A DNA stretch of 21,463 nucleotides from Gammaproteobacteria bacterium (lineage in GTDB: Bacteria; Pseudomonadota; Gammaproteobacteria; Natronospirales; REEB76), in assembly GCA_028871235.1 (NCBI GenBank), contig JAGWNO010000012.1, positions 1 to 21,463 on the forward strand. Direction: 5' to 3'. The notes beneath the pieces were generated by a model. The model saw nothing but the letters and a program-made list of their open reading frames with translations. It was not told where the DNA came from and did no database searches. Positions 1 through 6,896 of this stretch are shown here, in pieces. Position numbers and translations under genes: made by a program. Numbering within the stretch: position 1 is the first letter of the stretch; each line of letters begins with the position of its first letter.

Positions 1-836
1 GGCAGGGTCTTGTAGATCTTGCAGGCCACCAGCCCCGCGGCATTGACGATGTATCCTTGCGTCGTCGGCCACTCGCGCCAGATCACCTTGGCGGCATCTG
101 TGAGGTCAACGCCGTCGGCTTCCACTTCCTTCTGTTTCAGCGGGAAGGCGAGCTGCCACTCGCGGTCCGCCTTGACCGCCTCCATGAAATCGCGGGTCAC
201 CAGCAGCGACAGGTTGAACTGCCGCAGGCGCCCGTTCTCGCGCTTGGCGCGGATGAAATCCAGCACGTCCGGATGGCCCACGTCGAAGGTGCCCATCTGC
301 GCGCCGCGGCGGCCGCCGGCCGAGGACACGGTGAAGCACATCTTGTCGTAGATATCCATGAAGGACATGGGGCCGGAGGTGTAGGCGCCGGCGCCGGCCA
401 CGTACGCACCGCGCGGCCGCAGCGTGGAAAATTCGTAGCCGATTCCAGCTCCGGACTTCAATGTCAGCCCCGCCTCATGGACTTTGTTCAGGATGTCGTC
501 CATGGAGTCGCGGATGGTGCCGGACACAGTACAGTTGATGGTGGAGGTGGCGGGCTTGTGCTCCAGGGCGCCGGCATTGGAGGTGATGCGGCCGGCGGGG
601 ATGGCGCCGCGGCGCAGCGCCCACAGGAATTTCCCGTACCACTGTTCACGTTTTTCGGGGATTTCCACGTCAGCCAGGGCCCGGGCCACGCGCTTCCAGG
701 TGTCATCCACGGTCTGGTCCAGGATGGTGCCGTCCTTGGCCTTGAGACGGTATTTCTTGTCCCAGATGTCGCAGGACGCTTCTTGCACGGGTATCTCGGT
801 CACGGCGTCGGCGGCCGCCTTAAGCGCGGTATTCAT
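1..836 (-). CDS. nrdJ: B12-dependent (class II) ribonucleotide reductase, N-terminal part
   Basis: Reduces ribonucleotides to deoxyribonucleotides for DNA synthesis, using adenosylcobalamin as the radical source and needing no oxygen. Only the first 278 residues are present; the gene runs off the left edge. The reading frame is open throughout. Seen in the sequence: STINCTVSGTIRDSM around residues 98-112 with Cys102, which fits the first redox cysteine of the family; KSGAGIGYEFSTLRPRGA at 127-144; and the SSAGGRRGAQMGTFDVGHPD block at 171-190, typical of NrdJ/class II catalytic domains. The ATG at 834-836 is preceded by AAGGAGGG about 11 bases upstream, which fixes the start. The leader carries a promoter and a NrdR-box-like site. 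The family call is firm; the radical-loop cysteine and the C-terminal Zn/Cys region lie outside the window. Confidence 0.9.
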   Translation of the reverse strand, partial: MNTALKAAADAVTEIPVQEASCDIWDKKYRLKAKDGTILDQTVDDTWKRVARALADVEIPEKREQWYGKFLWALRRGAIPAGRITSNAGALEHKPATSTINCTVSGTIRDSMDDILNKVHEAGLTLKSGAGIGYEFSTLRPRGAYVAGAGAYTSGPMSFMDIYDKMCFTVSSAGGRRGAQMGTFDVGHPDVLDFIRAKRENGRLRQFNLSLLVTRDFMEAVKADREWQLAFPLKQKEVEADGVDLTDAAKVIWREWPTTQGYIVNAAGLVACKIYKTL

Positions 837-960
837 GTGGGACCATCCCTCCTTGTTGTGTGTTCGTTTTTGGAAAGTCATACATGCCTGCAACTCCGGT
901 TCTGGCAGGCGGGCGCTGCATAACGGGTGGATAAGGTGTGGGAAAGCTGGGGACGGCAAG

Positions 961-976
961 ACACAACATCTTGTGC
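961..976. promoter_or_regulatory. NrdR-box-like operator for nrdJ
   Basis: ACACAACATCTTGTGC matches the known NrdR consensus (acaCwAtATaTwGtgt) in its conserved C-w-A and T-w-G cores and is a near-palindrome. NrdR is the ATP/dATP-sensing repressor of ribonucleotide reductase genes. The site lies about 20-35 bases downstream of the predicted nrdJ transcription start, where a repressor could block transcription. NrdR sites normally come in pairs. A much weaker CTAAAGCCTAG lies at 1000-1010, but its spacing is not the usual one. Confidence 0.55.
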
Positions 977-1003
977 TGGCAGTCCCCGGCGAAACCCCAC
1001 TAA

Positions 1004-1032
1004 AGCCTAGACCGCGGCCCAGGCTTTGTCAA
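1004..1032 (-). promoter_or_regulatory. sigma-70 promoter for nrdJ
   Basis: Reading the minus strand, TTGACA (1032 to 1027) is a perfect -35, followed after exactly 17 bases by TAGGCT (1009 to 1004), a weak -10. Transcription would start near 997, giving a leader of about 160 bases that contains the NrdR-box-like site. The -10 overlaps the weaker second candidate NrdR half-site. Confidence 0.5.
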
Positions 1033-1221
1033 ATGTCTTTGGTGTTATAGATCAATAAGTTACAATGCGTTTCTCGACCGTGTTCGAGCTGCCTGGCAGA
1101 CCGAACCCGACGAAAGCGCTGACCACAACATCTAGGATGGCGGGAGTAAATCACAAATGCCCGGGCATGGGAAGCACCCCCGCACCCACGGGCAATTTCA
1201 CCCGCTCACGCGACCCGGACT

Positions 1222-1249
1222 CTTGAGAAATGCGCCGCCGGCCTCACCT
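1222..1249 (+). promoter_or_regulatory. sigma-32-like heat-shock promoter for hsp20
   Basis: CTTGAGA (1222-1228), 13 bases, then CCTCACCT (1242-1249). The RpoH consensus is CTTGAAA, 13-15 bases, CCCCATnT, so the -35 differs at one base and the -10 at two. The start would be near 1256, leaving a leader of about 38 bases. A heat-shock gene follows directly, which supports the reading. TATAAG at 1249-1254 could alternatively be read as a sigma-70 -10, but the spacing to TTGAGA (20 bases) is poor. Confidence 0.5.
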
Positions 1250-1256
1250 ATAAGGA

Positions 1257-1293
1257 CAACCGAGTTGCGAACCTTTTGTTGGAGGAGACGACG
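1257..1293 (+). promoter_or_regulatory. Candidate fourU RNA thermometer in hsp20 leader
   Basis: Four uridines (1274-1277) can pair with the AGGA of the Shine-Dalgarno sequence (1283-1286), extended by a C1273-G1287 pair and closed by a five-base loop (1278-1282). A small upstream hairpin, CAAC (1257-1260) with GTTG (1264-1267), completes a two-hairpin leader. This is the architecture known for fourU thermometers such as that of the Salmonella small heat-shock gene agsA: the ribosome site is masked at low temperature and melts on heating. The pairing is read by eye and its stability was not calculated. Confidence 0.5.
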
Positions 1294-1737
1294 ATGAATG
1301 TGATCCGTTATGAACCCTGGAGCTTCATGAGCCAGCTCCACAACGAGATGAACCGTCTGTTCGACCACGGCACACGAGTGGACGAGAACGGCAGCCTGGC
1401 CGCCACCGACTGGGTGCCGGCGGTGGACATCAAGGAAGAGGCGGACCGCTTCGTGCTGCATGCCGATGTGCCGGGGGTGGACCCGAAGGACATCGAGGTG
1501 ACCATGGAGGACGGCACCCTCACCATCCGCGGCGAGCGCAAGAATGAATCCCGCGAGGAGCACGACGGTTACCGCCGCGTGGAGCGGGTCACCGGCCAGT
1601 TCTTCCGCCGCTTCACGCTGCCGGACACCGCCAATGCGGAGGGCGTCAGCGCCCGCGGCAACCACGGAGTGCTGGAAGTCAGCATCCCGAAGCACGCCAA
1701 GGTGCAGCCGCGCAGGATCGCGGTGAAGGCCTCCTGA
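1294..1737 (+). CDS. Small heat-shock protein, Hsp20/alpha-crystallin family
   Basis: An ATP-independent holdase chaperone that binds unfolding cytoplasmic proteins under heat or other stress and passes them to DnaK/ClpB. The 147 residues are usual for bacterial Hsp20. An N-terminal arm (residues 1-38, with amphipathic FMSQLHNEMNRLF) precedes an alpha-crystallin domain at about 40-138 that ends with the conserved GVLEVSIPK at 125-133. The short tail ends in RRIAVKAS, with an IAV motif near the I-x-I/V position used for oligomer contacts. The ATG at 1294 is chosen over an upstream TTG (1276) because GGAGGAG ends six bases before it and family members begin with a similar M-x-I-x-x-x-P. It stands alone, divergent from nrdJ. 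Confidence 0.93.
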   Translation: MNVIRYEPWSFMSQLHNEMNRLFDHGTRVDENGSLAATDWVPAVDIKEEADRFVLHADVPGVDPKDIEVTMEDGTLTIRGERKNESREEHDGYRRVERVTGQFFRRFTLPDTANAEGVSARGNHGVLEVSIPKHAKVQPRRIAVKAS

Positions 1738-1748
1738 CAGGCATGGGG

Positions 1749-1778
1749 AAGTTCCCCGCCTCCGGGCGGGGAACTTTC
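1749..1778 (+). terminator. Hairpin terminator after hsp20
   Basis: A perfect 12-base-pair stem, AAGTTCCCCGCC (1749-1760) with its complement (1765-1776) around a four-base loop. It starts 12 bases after the hsp20 stop. The downstream T-tract is short (TTTCATT), so termination may be partial. Confidence 0.7.
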
Positions 1779-1937
1779 ATTCAGCGGCCGCGGTCTGTAG
1801 TGCTGCCGCCATGGTCCTGCCGCATCCCCGTCAGCTCTCTCCTGCCGGCAGGCATGGCGGCATCCTTGCGAGCATTCAGTTTTCGCCGGCGCCGTGGAGC
1901 CCGGTGCGCGCGCTATCCACAACCAGAGGAACATTCC

Positions 1938-3311
1938 ATGAAACGTCTGACGACTCTCGCGGCGCTACTCTGCACTGCGTTCATCCTCATCAATCCGCTC
2001 AGCGCCGCGGCGCATATGCCGCCGCCCTTCGTGGACGGCCAGCCGGTGCCGACCCTGGCCCCCATGATCAAACGCGTGTCACCGTCGATCGTGAACATCT
2101 CCACCCGCGGCCATGTGACGGTGCAACAGAGTCCGTTCTTCAACGACCCGTTCTTCCAGCAGTTCTTCGGCATGCCCAACATGCCGACGCGCCAGCAGTT
2201 CCAGGCGCTGGGCTCCGGCGTGATCGTGGATGCGAACAAGGGCTACATACTCACCAACAACCACGTGATCGAGAACGCCGATCAGATCACCGTGACGCTG
2301 TACGACAACCGCACGTTCAAGGCAAAAGTGATCGGCCGCGACGCGGACACGGATCTGGCGGTGCTGCAGATCAAGGCCGACAACCTCACCGCCCTGCCGC
2401 TGGGGGATTCCGACCGGCTGCAGGTGGGTGATTTCGTGGTGGCCATCGGCAATCCCTTCGGCCTCAACCATACCGTCACCGCGGGCATCGTCTCGGCACT
2501 GGGCCGCAGCCAGGTGGAGGACGGCAAGTATTCCAACTTCATCCAGACGGATGCTTCCATCAATCCCGGTAATTCCGGCGGCGCGCTGGTGGACCTGCAG
2601 GGCAACCTGGTGGGTATCAACACCGCCATCCTTTCCCGGGGCGGGGGCAACATCGGCATCGGCTTCGCCATCCCCGTGAACATGGCCAAGGCGGTGATGA
2701 GCCAGCTCATCAAGTACGGCAAGGTGGAGCGCGGCGTGCTGGGCGTGCTCATCCAGAATCTGACGCCGGAGCTGGCCAAGGCACTGGCCATCCCGCAGCA
2801 GCAGGGTGCCATCGTCTCTCAGGTGATGCCCGGTTCTGCCGCCGAGAAAGCCGGCATCCGGGCCGATGATGTGATCGTGAACGTCGATGGCAAGCCCATC
2901 AGCGGCGCGGCGGACCTGAGCTCCACCATCGGGGTGCTGCGCCTCGGCAGCCGCGTCAACCTCGGCATCATCCGCAACGGCAAGCCGCTGACGATCGTCG
3001 CCACCATCGGCAAACCCACCTCCGAGTCCGCAGGCTCCGCGGAGCATCCGGAATTGCGCGGCTTGTCGGTGAGCAACCTGGACGCCAGCTCGCCGCTCTA
3101 CGGCCAGTTGAAAGGCGTGCAGGTAACCGGCGTGGATCCGAACAGCCAGGCCTACATGGCCGGCCTGCGCCCCGGCGATGTGATTACCGCCGTGAACCGC
3201 GAGCCGGTGTCCAACGTGGAGGAATTCCGCAAGGCCCTCGGCAGCACCAAGGGCGCGGTGGCGCTGCGGGTGCGCCGCGGCGACCAGGCGTTCTTCCTGG
3301 TGATCGAGTAA
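1938..3311 (+). CDS. Periplasmic serine protease of the DegP/DegQ (Do) family
   Basis: A periplasmic quality-control protease/chaperone that degrades misfolded envelope proteins. The 457 residues match DegQ (about 455) better than DegP or the one-PDZ DegS. A signal peptide spans residues 1-25 (LINPLSAAA-H). The trypsin-like domain shows His109 (TNNHVIENA), Asp139 (DADTDLAVLQI) and Ser213 (NPGNSGGALV). Two PDZ domains follow at about 270-365 and 375-457, the second with GVDPNSQAYMAGLRPGDVI. The ATG at 1938 has AGAGGA seven bases upstream and opens a proper signal peptide; the frame is open further upstream, but that part looks non-coding. A strong terminator makes it monocistronic. A stress-responsive promoter is likely but I could not identify one. 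Confidence 0.93.
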   Translation: MKRLTTLAALLCTAFILINPLSAAAHMPPPFVDGQPVPTLAPMIKRVSPSIVNISTRGHVTVQQSPFFNDPFFQQFFGMPNMPTRQQFQALGSGVIVDANKGYILTNNHVIENADQITVTLYDNRTFKAKVIGRDADTDLAVLQIKADNLTALPLGDSDRLQVGDFVVAIGNPFGLNHTVTAGIVSALGRSQVEDGKYSNFIQTDASINPGNSGGALVDLQGNLVGINTAILSRGGGNIGIGFAIPVNMAKAVMSQLIKYGKVERGVLGVLIQNLTPELAKALAIPQQQGAIVSQVMPGSAAEKAGIRADDVIVNVDGKPISGAADLSSTIGVLRLGSRVNLGIIRNGKPLTIVATIGKPTSESAGSAEHPELRGLSVSNLDASSPLYGQLKGVQVTGVDPNSQAYMAGLRPGDVITAVNREPVSNVEEFRKALGSTKGAVALRVRRGDQAFFLVIE

Positions 3312-3329
3312 GCGCGCAAGCGCGCAGCG

Positions 3330-3360
3330 AAAAGGGCCCCGGCGGGGCCCTTTTCTTTTT
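3330..3360 (+). terminator. Strong intrinsic terminator after degQ-like gene
   Basis: AAAAGGGCCCC (3330-3340) pairs with GGGGCCCTTTT (3344-3354) around a GGC loop and is followed by CTTTTT. On the other strand the stem is followed by TTTTC, so it may also stop the convergent minus-strand gene. Confidence 0.9.
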
Positions 3361-3406
3361 GACTGCGCGGCGCGCGGCGTGTACCGGCTGGTGCCGCGGT
3401 ATGTAC

Positions 3407-3982
3407 TCAGTAATACACGCGCAAGCTCAGCAGGTACTCACTCTGCCCGGGGTTGGCGGCCACCGCCGCCCCCAGACTCACGGCTTTTGAAACCGCGTAC
3501 AGCGCACCGTACTCGCCGCGGCTGCGCTGCGCGAGCGCGTCGTTGTGGGCGGTGCTGGCGAGCGCATAAATCTCCCAGCGGTCGCTGAGCAATGCGCGGA
3601 TGCCCAGGCTGGCGCCGAAACCGTGATCCTGCACACCGGGGGCAGCGGCGTTGTCGTTGCCCACGTGGTTCCAGCCGAGCGCGGCGAACAGGCTGTAGCC
3701 GGTGTCCGCCGAGGTGTTGATGCCGATGCCAAAGTCGTAGCGGCGGCTCCGGGTGGTATCGAAACCGGATTGCGCGGCGCCGGTATACATGAAGGCGTTG
3801 CCGCTCAGCGCATAGCTCAGCGCCAGCCGCCCGCCGTGACCGCCGCCGCCGGTATCCGCATGCACATGGAAACCACTGAGCTCGGTGTAGGAATAGCCGA
3901 GCCCGTCGGCCCGCGCTGCCGGCATCAGCCACAGACAGGTATAGGCCAGCGCTGCAAAAATGCCTGTCCAGCTGTTACGCAT
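3407..3982 (-). CDS. Putative outer-membrane beta-barrel protein, unknown function
   Basis: 191 residues. The signal peptide (residues 1-25) ends in AARA-D. The rest is built of short alternating strands rich in Gly, Tyr, Ser and Ala, and the chain ends in YLLSLRVYY: a terminal aromatic residue with alternating hydrophobic residues, as in Bam-assembled barrels. The layout suits a small barrel of about eight strands. The ATG is preceded by GGAGGAGA seven bases upstream. It is divergent from the DUF2914 gene with about 110 bases between them and convergent with the protease. I do not recognise a named family or function. Confidence 0.7.
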   Translation of the reverse strand: MRNSWTGIFAALAYTCLWLMPAARADGLGYSYTELSGFHVHADTGGGGHGGRLALSYALSGNAFMYTGAAQSGFDTTRSRRYDFGIGINTSADTGYSLFAALGWNHVGNDNAAAPGVQDHGFGASLGIRALLSDRWEIYALASTAHNDALAQRSRGEYGALYAVSKAVSLGAAVAANPGQSEYLLSLRVYY

Positions 3983-4091
3983 TATGTCTTCTCCTCCGGC
4001 GCATCGGCCCCACCCCTGCGGCGGCGTAGCCTATATACTCAAGGGACCGGGTTCCTGGCAGTTCCCAGGCATTTAGCAAGGAGATTCTCCC

Positions 4092-4655
4092 ATGCACAAC
4101 ACCAACAACACTATCTTCGCGACACTCTGCGCTGCCCTGTTGCTGACCGCCGGCGCGGCGCAGGCGCAGAACACCCCCACCACGGGCAACACGCCGGCTG
4201 CCGCCACGACGGCACCCGCTGCCGCCGCTGCCGCGCCGGCTCCGAAAGCCGCAGCCACGGCGAGCGTGGCGCGCGCCCAGTTCACCACCGCCATTAACAA
4301 CCGTGAGCCGGCCGATGCCGTGACCAGCCTCGACAACAACCATGGCAGGGTGTTCTTCTTCACCGATGTGAAGAACGGGGCGGGCCAGACCCTCACCCAC
4401 CGTTGGGAATTCGGCGGCAAGACCGTGGCGGAGCTGCAATTCGAGCCCAAAGCCAACCGCTGGCGCTATTGGTCCAGCAAGACCCTGATGCCCGACCAGA
4501 CCGGCACCTGGACGGCGGAAGTGGTGGACGGCAGCGGCAACGTGCTGATCTCGAAATCGTTCGATTACACCAAGGCGCCGCCGCCTGCGGCGGCTCCCAC
4601 CGCCGCCACCTCGACACCGGCGCCGGCGGCCGCTACCCACGGCGGCGGCAGATAA
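4092..4655 (+). CDS. Secreted DUF2914-domain protein
   Basis: 187 residues. A signal peptide (1-25, ending AGAAQA) is followed by a low-complexity Ala/Pro/Thr linker (about 28-60). A compact domain at about 62-165 contains RAQFTTAINNREPADAV, NHGRVFFFTDVKN, THRWEFGGKTVAEL, RWRYWSSKTLMPDQTGTWTAEVVDGSG, which is the DUF2914 pattern known from proteobacterial proteins of undefined role. The tail is again Pro/Ala-rich and ends in THGGGR. The start is supported by AAGGAGA eight bases upstream. It is monocistronic, closed by a strong terminator. The all-beta domain with conserved Trp residues suggests binding rather than catalysis, but the function is unknown. Confidence 0.8.
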   Translation: MHNTNNTIFATLCAALLLTAGAAQAQNTPTTGNTPAAATTAPAAAAAAPAPKAAATASVARAQFTTAINNREPADAVTSLDNNHGRVFFFTDVKNGAGQTLTHRWEFGGKTVAELQFEPKANRWRYWSSKTLMPDQTGTWTAEVVDGSGNVLISKSFDYTKAPPPAAAPTAATSTPAPAAATHGGGR

Positions 4656-4684
4656 CAATCACGCTTGGCGCACAGCCGGAATGT

Positions 4685-4714
4685 ACGGGGCCGGACGACC
4701 GGCCCCGTTTTTTT
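4685..4714 (+). terminator. Intrinsic terminator after DUF2914 gene
   Basis: ACGGGGCCGG (4685-4694) and CCGGCCCCGT (4699-4708) form a perfect 10-base-pair stem with an ACGA loop, followed by a run of seven T including the last stem base. Confidence 0.95.
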
Positions 4715-4764
4715 GGTATCCGGATTTTAGTGCTGGAATTCAGTTTGCACGCCATCATGGGGGC

Positions 4765-4793
4765 TTGATTCCGCAGTGTGACGTAATTACAAT
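4765..4793 (+). promoter_or_regulatory. sigma-70 promoter of the mazEF-type pair
   Basis: TTGATT (4765-4770), a 17-base spacer, then TACAAT (4788-4793), five of six matches to the -10 consensus. Transcription would start near 4800, about 22 bases before the antitoxin ATG and inside the inverted repeat that follows. Confidence 0.75.
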
Positions 4794-4795
4794 GT

Positions 4796-4809
4796 ACTCA
4801 CATTTGAGT
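4796..4809. promoter_or_regulatory. Inverted repeat, candidate antitoxin operator
   Basis: ACTCA (4796-4800) and TGAGT (4805-4809) flank a four-base spacer right over the predicted transcription start. MazE-type antitoxins bind palindromes at their own promoters, so this is the likely autorepression site. That it is bound by this antitoxin is inferred from position only. Confidence 0.5.
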
Positions 4810-4821
4810 CGGGTACCTGAC

Positions 4822-5076
4822 ATGAAAGTCGCAATCGTTCGTATCGGCAACTCCAGGGGCATACGTCTGCCCAAGACGGTCCTAGAGCAGTGTGACTTGG
4901 GCGACGAGGCGGATCTGGAAGTAAAGAACGGCCAGGTGGTCATCCGTTCAGCACGCCAGCCACGGAGCGGTTGGGAGGCGAGCTTCACGGCCATGCACGA
5001 GGCCGGCGACGACGCCTTGCTGGATGCTGAAGCCCGTAACGAAACAGCCTGGGACGAGCGCGAATGGCGCTGGTGA
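4822..5076 (+). CDS. MazE-type antitoxin (AbrB/SpoVT fold)
   Basis: 84 residues. The N-terminal half, MKVAIVRIGNSRGIRLPKTV followed by LGDEADLEVKNGQVVI, is the swapped-hairpin DNA-binding fold of MazE antitoxins (compare IGNSxGxRLPK). The C-terminal half (about 48-84) is acidic with Trp residues (DEREWRW), as expected of the flexible tail that wraps the toxin. The ATG at 4822 is chosen because the domain begins there and the promoter predicts a start just upstream; the Shine-Dalgarno is weak. The last 13 bases overlap the toxin gene, the usual coupling for such pairs. Confidence 0.88.
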   Translation: MKVAIVRIGNSRGIRLPKTVLEQCDLGDEADLEVKNGQVVIRSARQPRSGWEASFTAMHEAGDDALLDAEARNETAWDEREWRW

Positions 5077-5393
5077 TCAAGCGGTTCGATATCGTCCTCG
5101 TCTCCCTCGATCCCACCCAAGGGCACGAAATCCAGAAGACCCGGCCCTGCGTCGTGATCTCACCCGACGAAATGAATCGGCACATCGGCACGGTGATCGT
5201 CGTACCCATGACGACCCACGGCCGGAAATACCCCTCGCGGGTTCCGGTGCGGTTCCAGCGCAAGCAAGGCCAGATCGTCTTGGATCAGATACGCACCGTG
5301 GACAAATCACGATTGGTGAAACATTTGGGCAAGCTGGACATACGGACCGCCAATCGGATGCTGACGGTCTTGCAGGAGATATTCGCGCGTTAG
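5064..5393 (+). CDS. MazF-type endoribonuclease toxin
   Basis: 109 residues, the usual MazF/PemK size. Cleaves RNA at short specific sequences when not bound by its antitoxin, arresting growth. Family motifs are intact: FDIVLVSLDPTQGHEIQKTRPCVVIS (residues 8-33, with the catalytic-type Arg27 in RPCVV), VIVVPMTTH around 44-52 with the conserved Thr pair, and GQIVLDQIRTVDKSRL around 70-85. It overlaps the antitoxin gene by 13 bases and so is co-translated. There is no sign of decay, so the module looks functional. Its cut sequence cannot be read from here. Confidence 0.9.
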   Translation: MALVIKRFDIVLVSLDPTQGHEIQKTRPCVVISPDEMNRHIGTVIVVPMTTHGRKYPSRVPVRFQRKQGQIVLDQIRTVDKSRLVKHLGKLDIRTANRMLTVLQEIFAR

Positions 5394-5433
5394 CGCTACC
5401 CGATTCCAACATTAGATTCCGAATACCTGGTTT

Positions 5434-6798
5434 TTATGCGATCCACACGCTTTTGGCATTGGTAAACTCGCGGATGCCGTGGCGCGCCAGTTCGCGTCCG
5501 TAGCCGGACTGCTTGATGCCACCGAAGGGCAGGCGCGGATCGCTCTTCACCAGGCCGTTGACGAAGGCGCTGCCGGACTGCAGGCGGCGCGCGAACGCCT
5601 CGCCGCGCGCCGCATCCCGCGTCCACACGCTGCCGCCGAGGCCATAGGGGCTGCCGTTGGCGACCCGCAGCGCCTCATCCTCGTCACGCACCCGGATCAC
5701 CAGGGCCACTGGACCAAAGAGTTCCTCGCTCCAGGCGCGCATGCCGGGTTGCACGCCCTCGAGGATGGTTGGCGCGTAGAACGCACCCTTGCCGGCAAGC
5801 GGCGCGCCGCCGCTGAGTGCGCTGGCGCCTTTGGTCAAGGCATCCTGCACCTGCCGGTGCAGTCCGTCGCGCAGGTCGATGCGCGCCATGGGGGCGAGGC
5901 TGGTGTTCTCGTCCAGCGGATCGCCCGGCTTGAGCGCGGCGGCGCGCGCCTGGAATTCCCGCAGGAAGGCCGCGGCAATCTTCTCCGCCACGATGAAGCG
6001 TTTGGCGGCGATGCAGCTCTGGCCGGCGTTCTGGTAACGGGACTTCGCGCCGACCTCGGCCGCGAGCTTCACATCGGCGTCGTCCAGCACCACGAAGGCG
6101 TCCGAACCGCCCAGCTCCAGCACGCATTTCTTGAGAGCCTCACCCGCCGCCCCGGCCACGGCGCGGCCGGCGCGCTCGCTGCCGGTGAGGGTCACGGCGT
6201 GCACGCGCGCATCGCGGATCACGCCGTCCACCTGGGGGATGCCGATCATCAGGGTCTGGAACACGCCTTCCGGGCAGCCGGCCTGGCGGAACACCTGGTC
6301 CAGCGCCAGGGCACAACCGGGCACGTTGTCGGCGTGCTTCAAGACCATGGTATTGCCGGCGGCAAGCGCCGGGGCGGCGGCGCGGATCACCTGCCAGAAG
6401 GGGAAATTCCACGGCATGATGGCCAGCACCGTACCCAGCGGCTGGTAGGTCACGTAACTTTTTGCGGCATCGGTGTGCGCCGGTTCATCGGCCAGCAGGC
6501 CGGCGGCCTGCTCCGCATAGAACGCGCAGCAGCGCGCGCACTTCTCGATCTCGGCACGCGCCTCCGCGATGAGCTTGCCCATCTCGCGGCTCATGAGCGC
6601 CGCGAATTCGTCACGCCGCCGGAGCAGCACTTCGCCGGCATGCCGCAACAGTGCGGCGCGCGCATCCAGCGGCCGCGCCATCCATGCCGGCGTCGCCGCG
6701 GCGGTGAGCGTCAGTGCCGCGTCAAGCCGCGCCGCATCCCAGATTGGATAGTCGCGCAACTTTTCTCCGCTGGCTGGATTTATTACGGTGAATTGCAT
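5434..6798 (-). CDS. NAD(P)-dependent succinate-semialdehyde dehydrogenase (Sad/YneI type)
   Basis: Oxidises succinate semialdehyde (or a related short aldehyde) to the acid in the cytoplasm, feeding the TCA cycle. 454 residues, close to E. coli Sad (462). The aldehyde dehydrogenase signature is complete: MPWNFPFWQ at 128-136 (Asn131), ELGGSDAFVV at 228-237 with general base Glu228, YQNAGQSCIAAKRF at 255-268 with nucleophile Cys262, and the EELFGPVALV and LPFGGIKQSGYGREL blocks near the C-terminus. The AAKRF context favours Sad over GabD. AGGAGG lies six bases before the ATG. It is monocistronic and divergent from slt. Family certain; substrate inferred. Confidence 0.88.
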   Translation of the reverse strand: MQFTVINPASGEKLRDYPIWDAARLDAALTLTAAATPAWMARPLDARAALLRHAGEVLLRRRDEFAALMSREMGKLIAEARAEIEKCARCCAFYAEQAAGLLADEPAHTDAAKSYVTYQPLGTVLAIMPWNFPFWQVIRAAAPALAAGNTMVLKHADNVPGCALALDQVFRQAGCPEGVFQTLMIGIPQVDGVIRDARVHAVTLTGSERAGRAVAGAAGEALKKCVLELGGSDAFVVLDDADVKLAAEVGAKSRYQNAGQSCIAAKRFIVAEKIAAAFLREFQARAAALKPGDPLDENTSLAPMARIDLRDGLHRQVQDALTKGASALSGGAPLAGKGAFYAPTILEGVQPGMRAWSEELFGPVALVIRVRDEDEALRVANGSPYGLGGSVWTRDAARGEAFARRLQSGSAFVNGLVKSDPRLPFGGIKQSGYGRELARHGIREFTNAKSVWIA

Positions 6799-6855
6799 GG
6801 CAGCCTCCTGTCGGCGGCGCGTCGGACGGCGGTGGCAACAAGGATTCCGGCTGTG

Positions 6856-6861
6856 AGGATA
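6856..6861 (-). promoter_or_regulatory. Possible extended -10 for the aldehyde dehydrogenase gene
   Basis: On the minus strand the bases TGC precede TATCCT (6861 to 6856), the form of an extended -10. No good -35 is visible. The start would be near 6849, about 50 bases before the ATG. Confidence 0.3.
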
Positions 6862-6896
6862 GCAACGAAATTCCCGTTCGCGTTAATCTATGCTCC

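Larger units (their letters stand above)
837..1293. other. Divergent intergenic region nrdJ / hsp20
   Basis: A 457-base stretch without a convincing gene. It holds the nrdJ leader with a small inverted repeat (GCCTGC at 886-891, GCAGGC at 906-911), the NrdR-box-like site, a minus-strand sigma-70 promoter, and on the right a sigma-32-like promoter and thermometer-like leader for the heat-shock gene. The reading frames that cross it are antisense shadows of nrdJ. I see no B12-riboswitch motif. Confidence 0.7.

Noticed and set aside
57..923. Long plus-strand reading frame opposite the ribonucleotide reductase
   Set aside because: It is antisense to a clear nrdJ frame, has low-complexity Gly/His/Ala composition and no ribosome site or domain; a product of high GC content.
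1042..1055. FNR/Anr-like half site (ATCAA at 1051-1055)
   Set aside because: The opposite half matches TTGAT at only three of five positions; too weak to list as a site.
837..1060. B12 riboswitch in front of nrdJ
   Set aside because: I searched the leader by eye for the conserved B12-box pattern and found nothing like it.
2079..3047. Long minus-strand frame opposite the DegQ-like protease
   Set aside because: Antisense shadow of a gene with complete protease and PDZ motifs; His/Asp/Arg-rich and without motifs.
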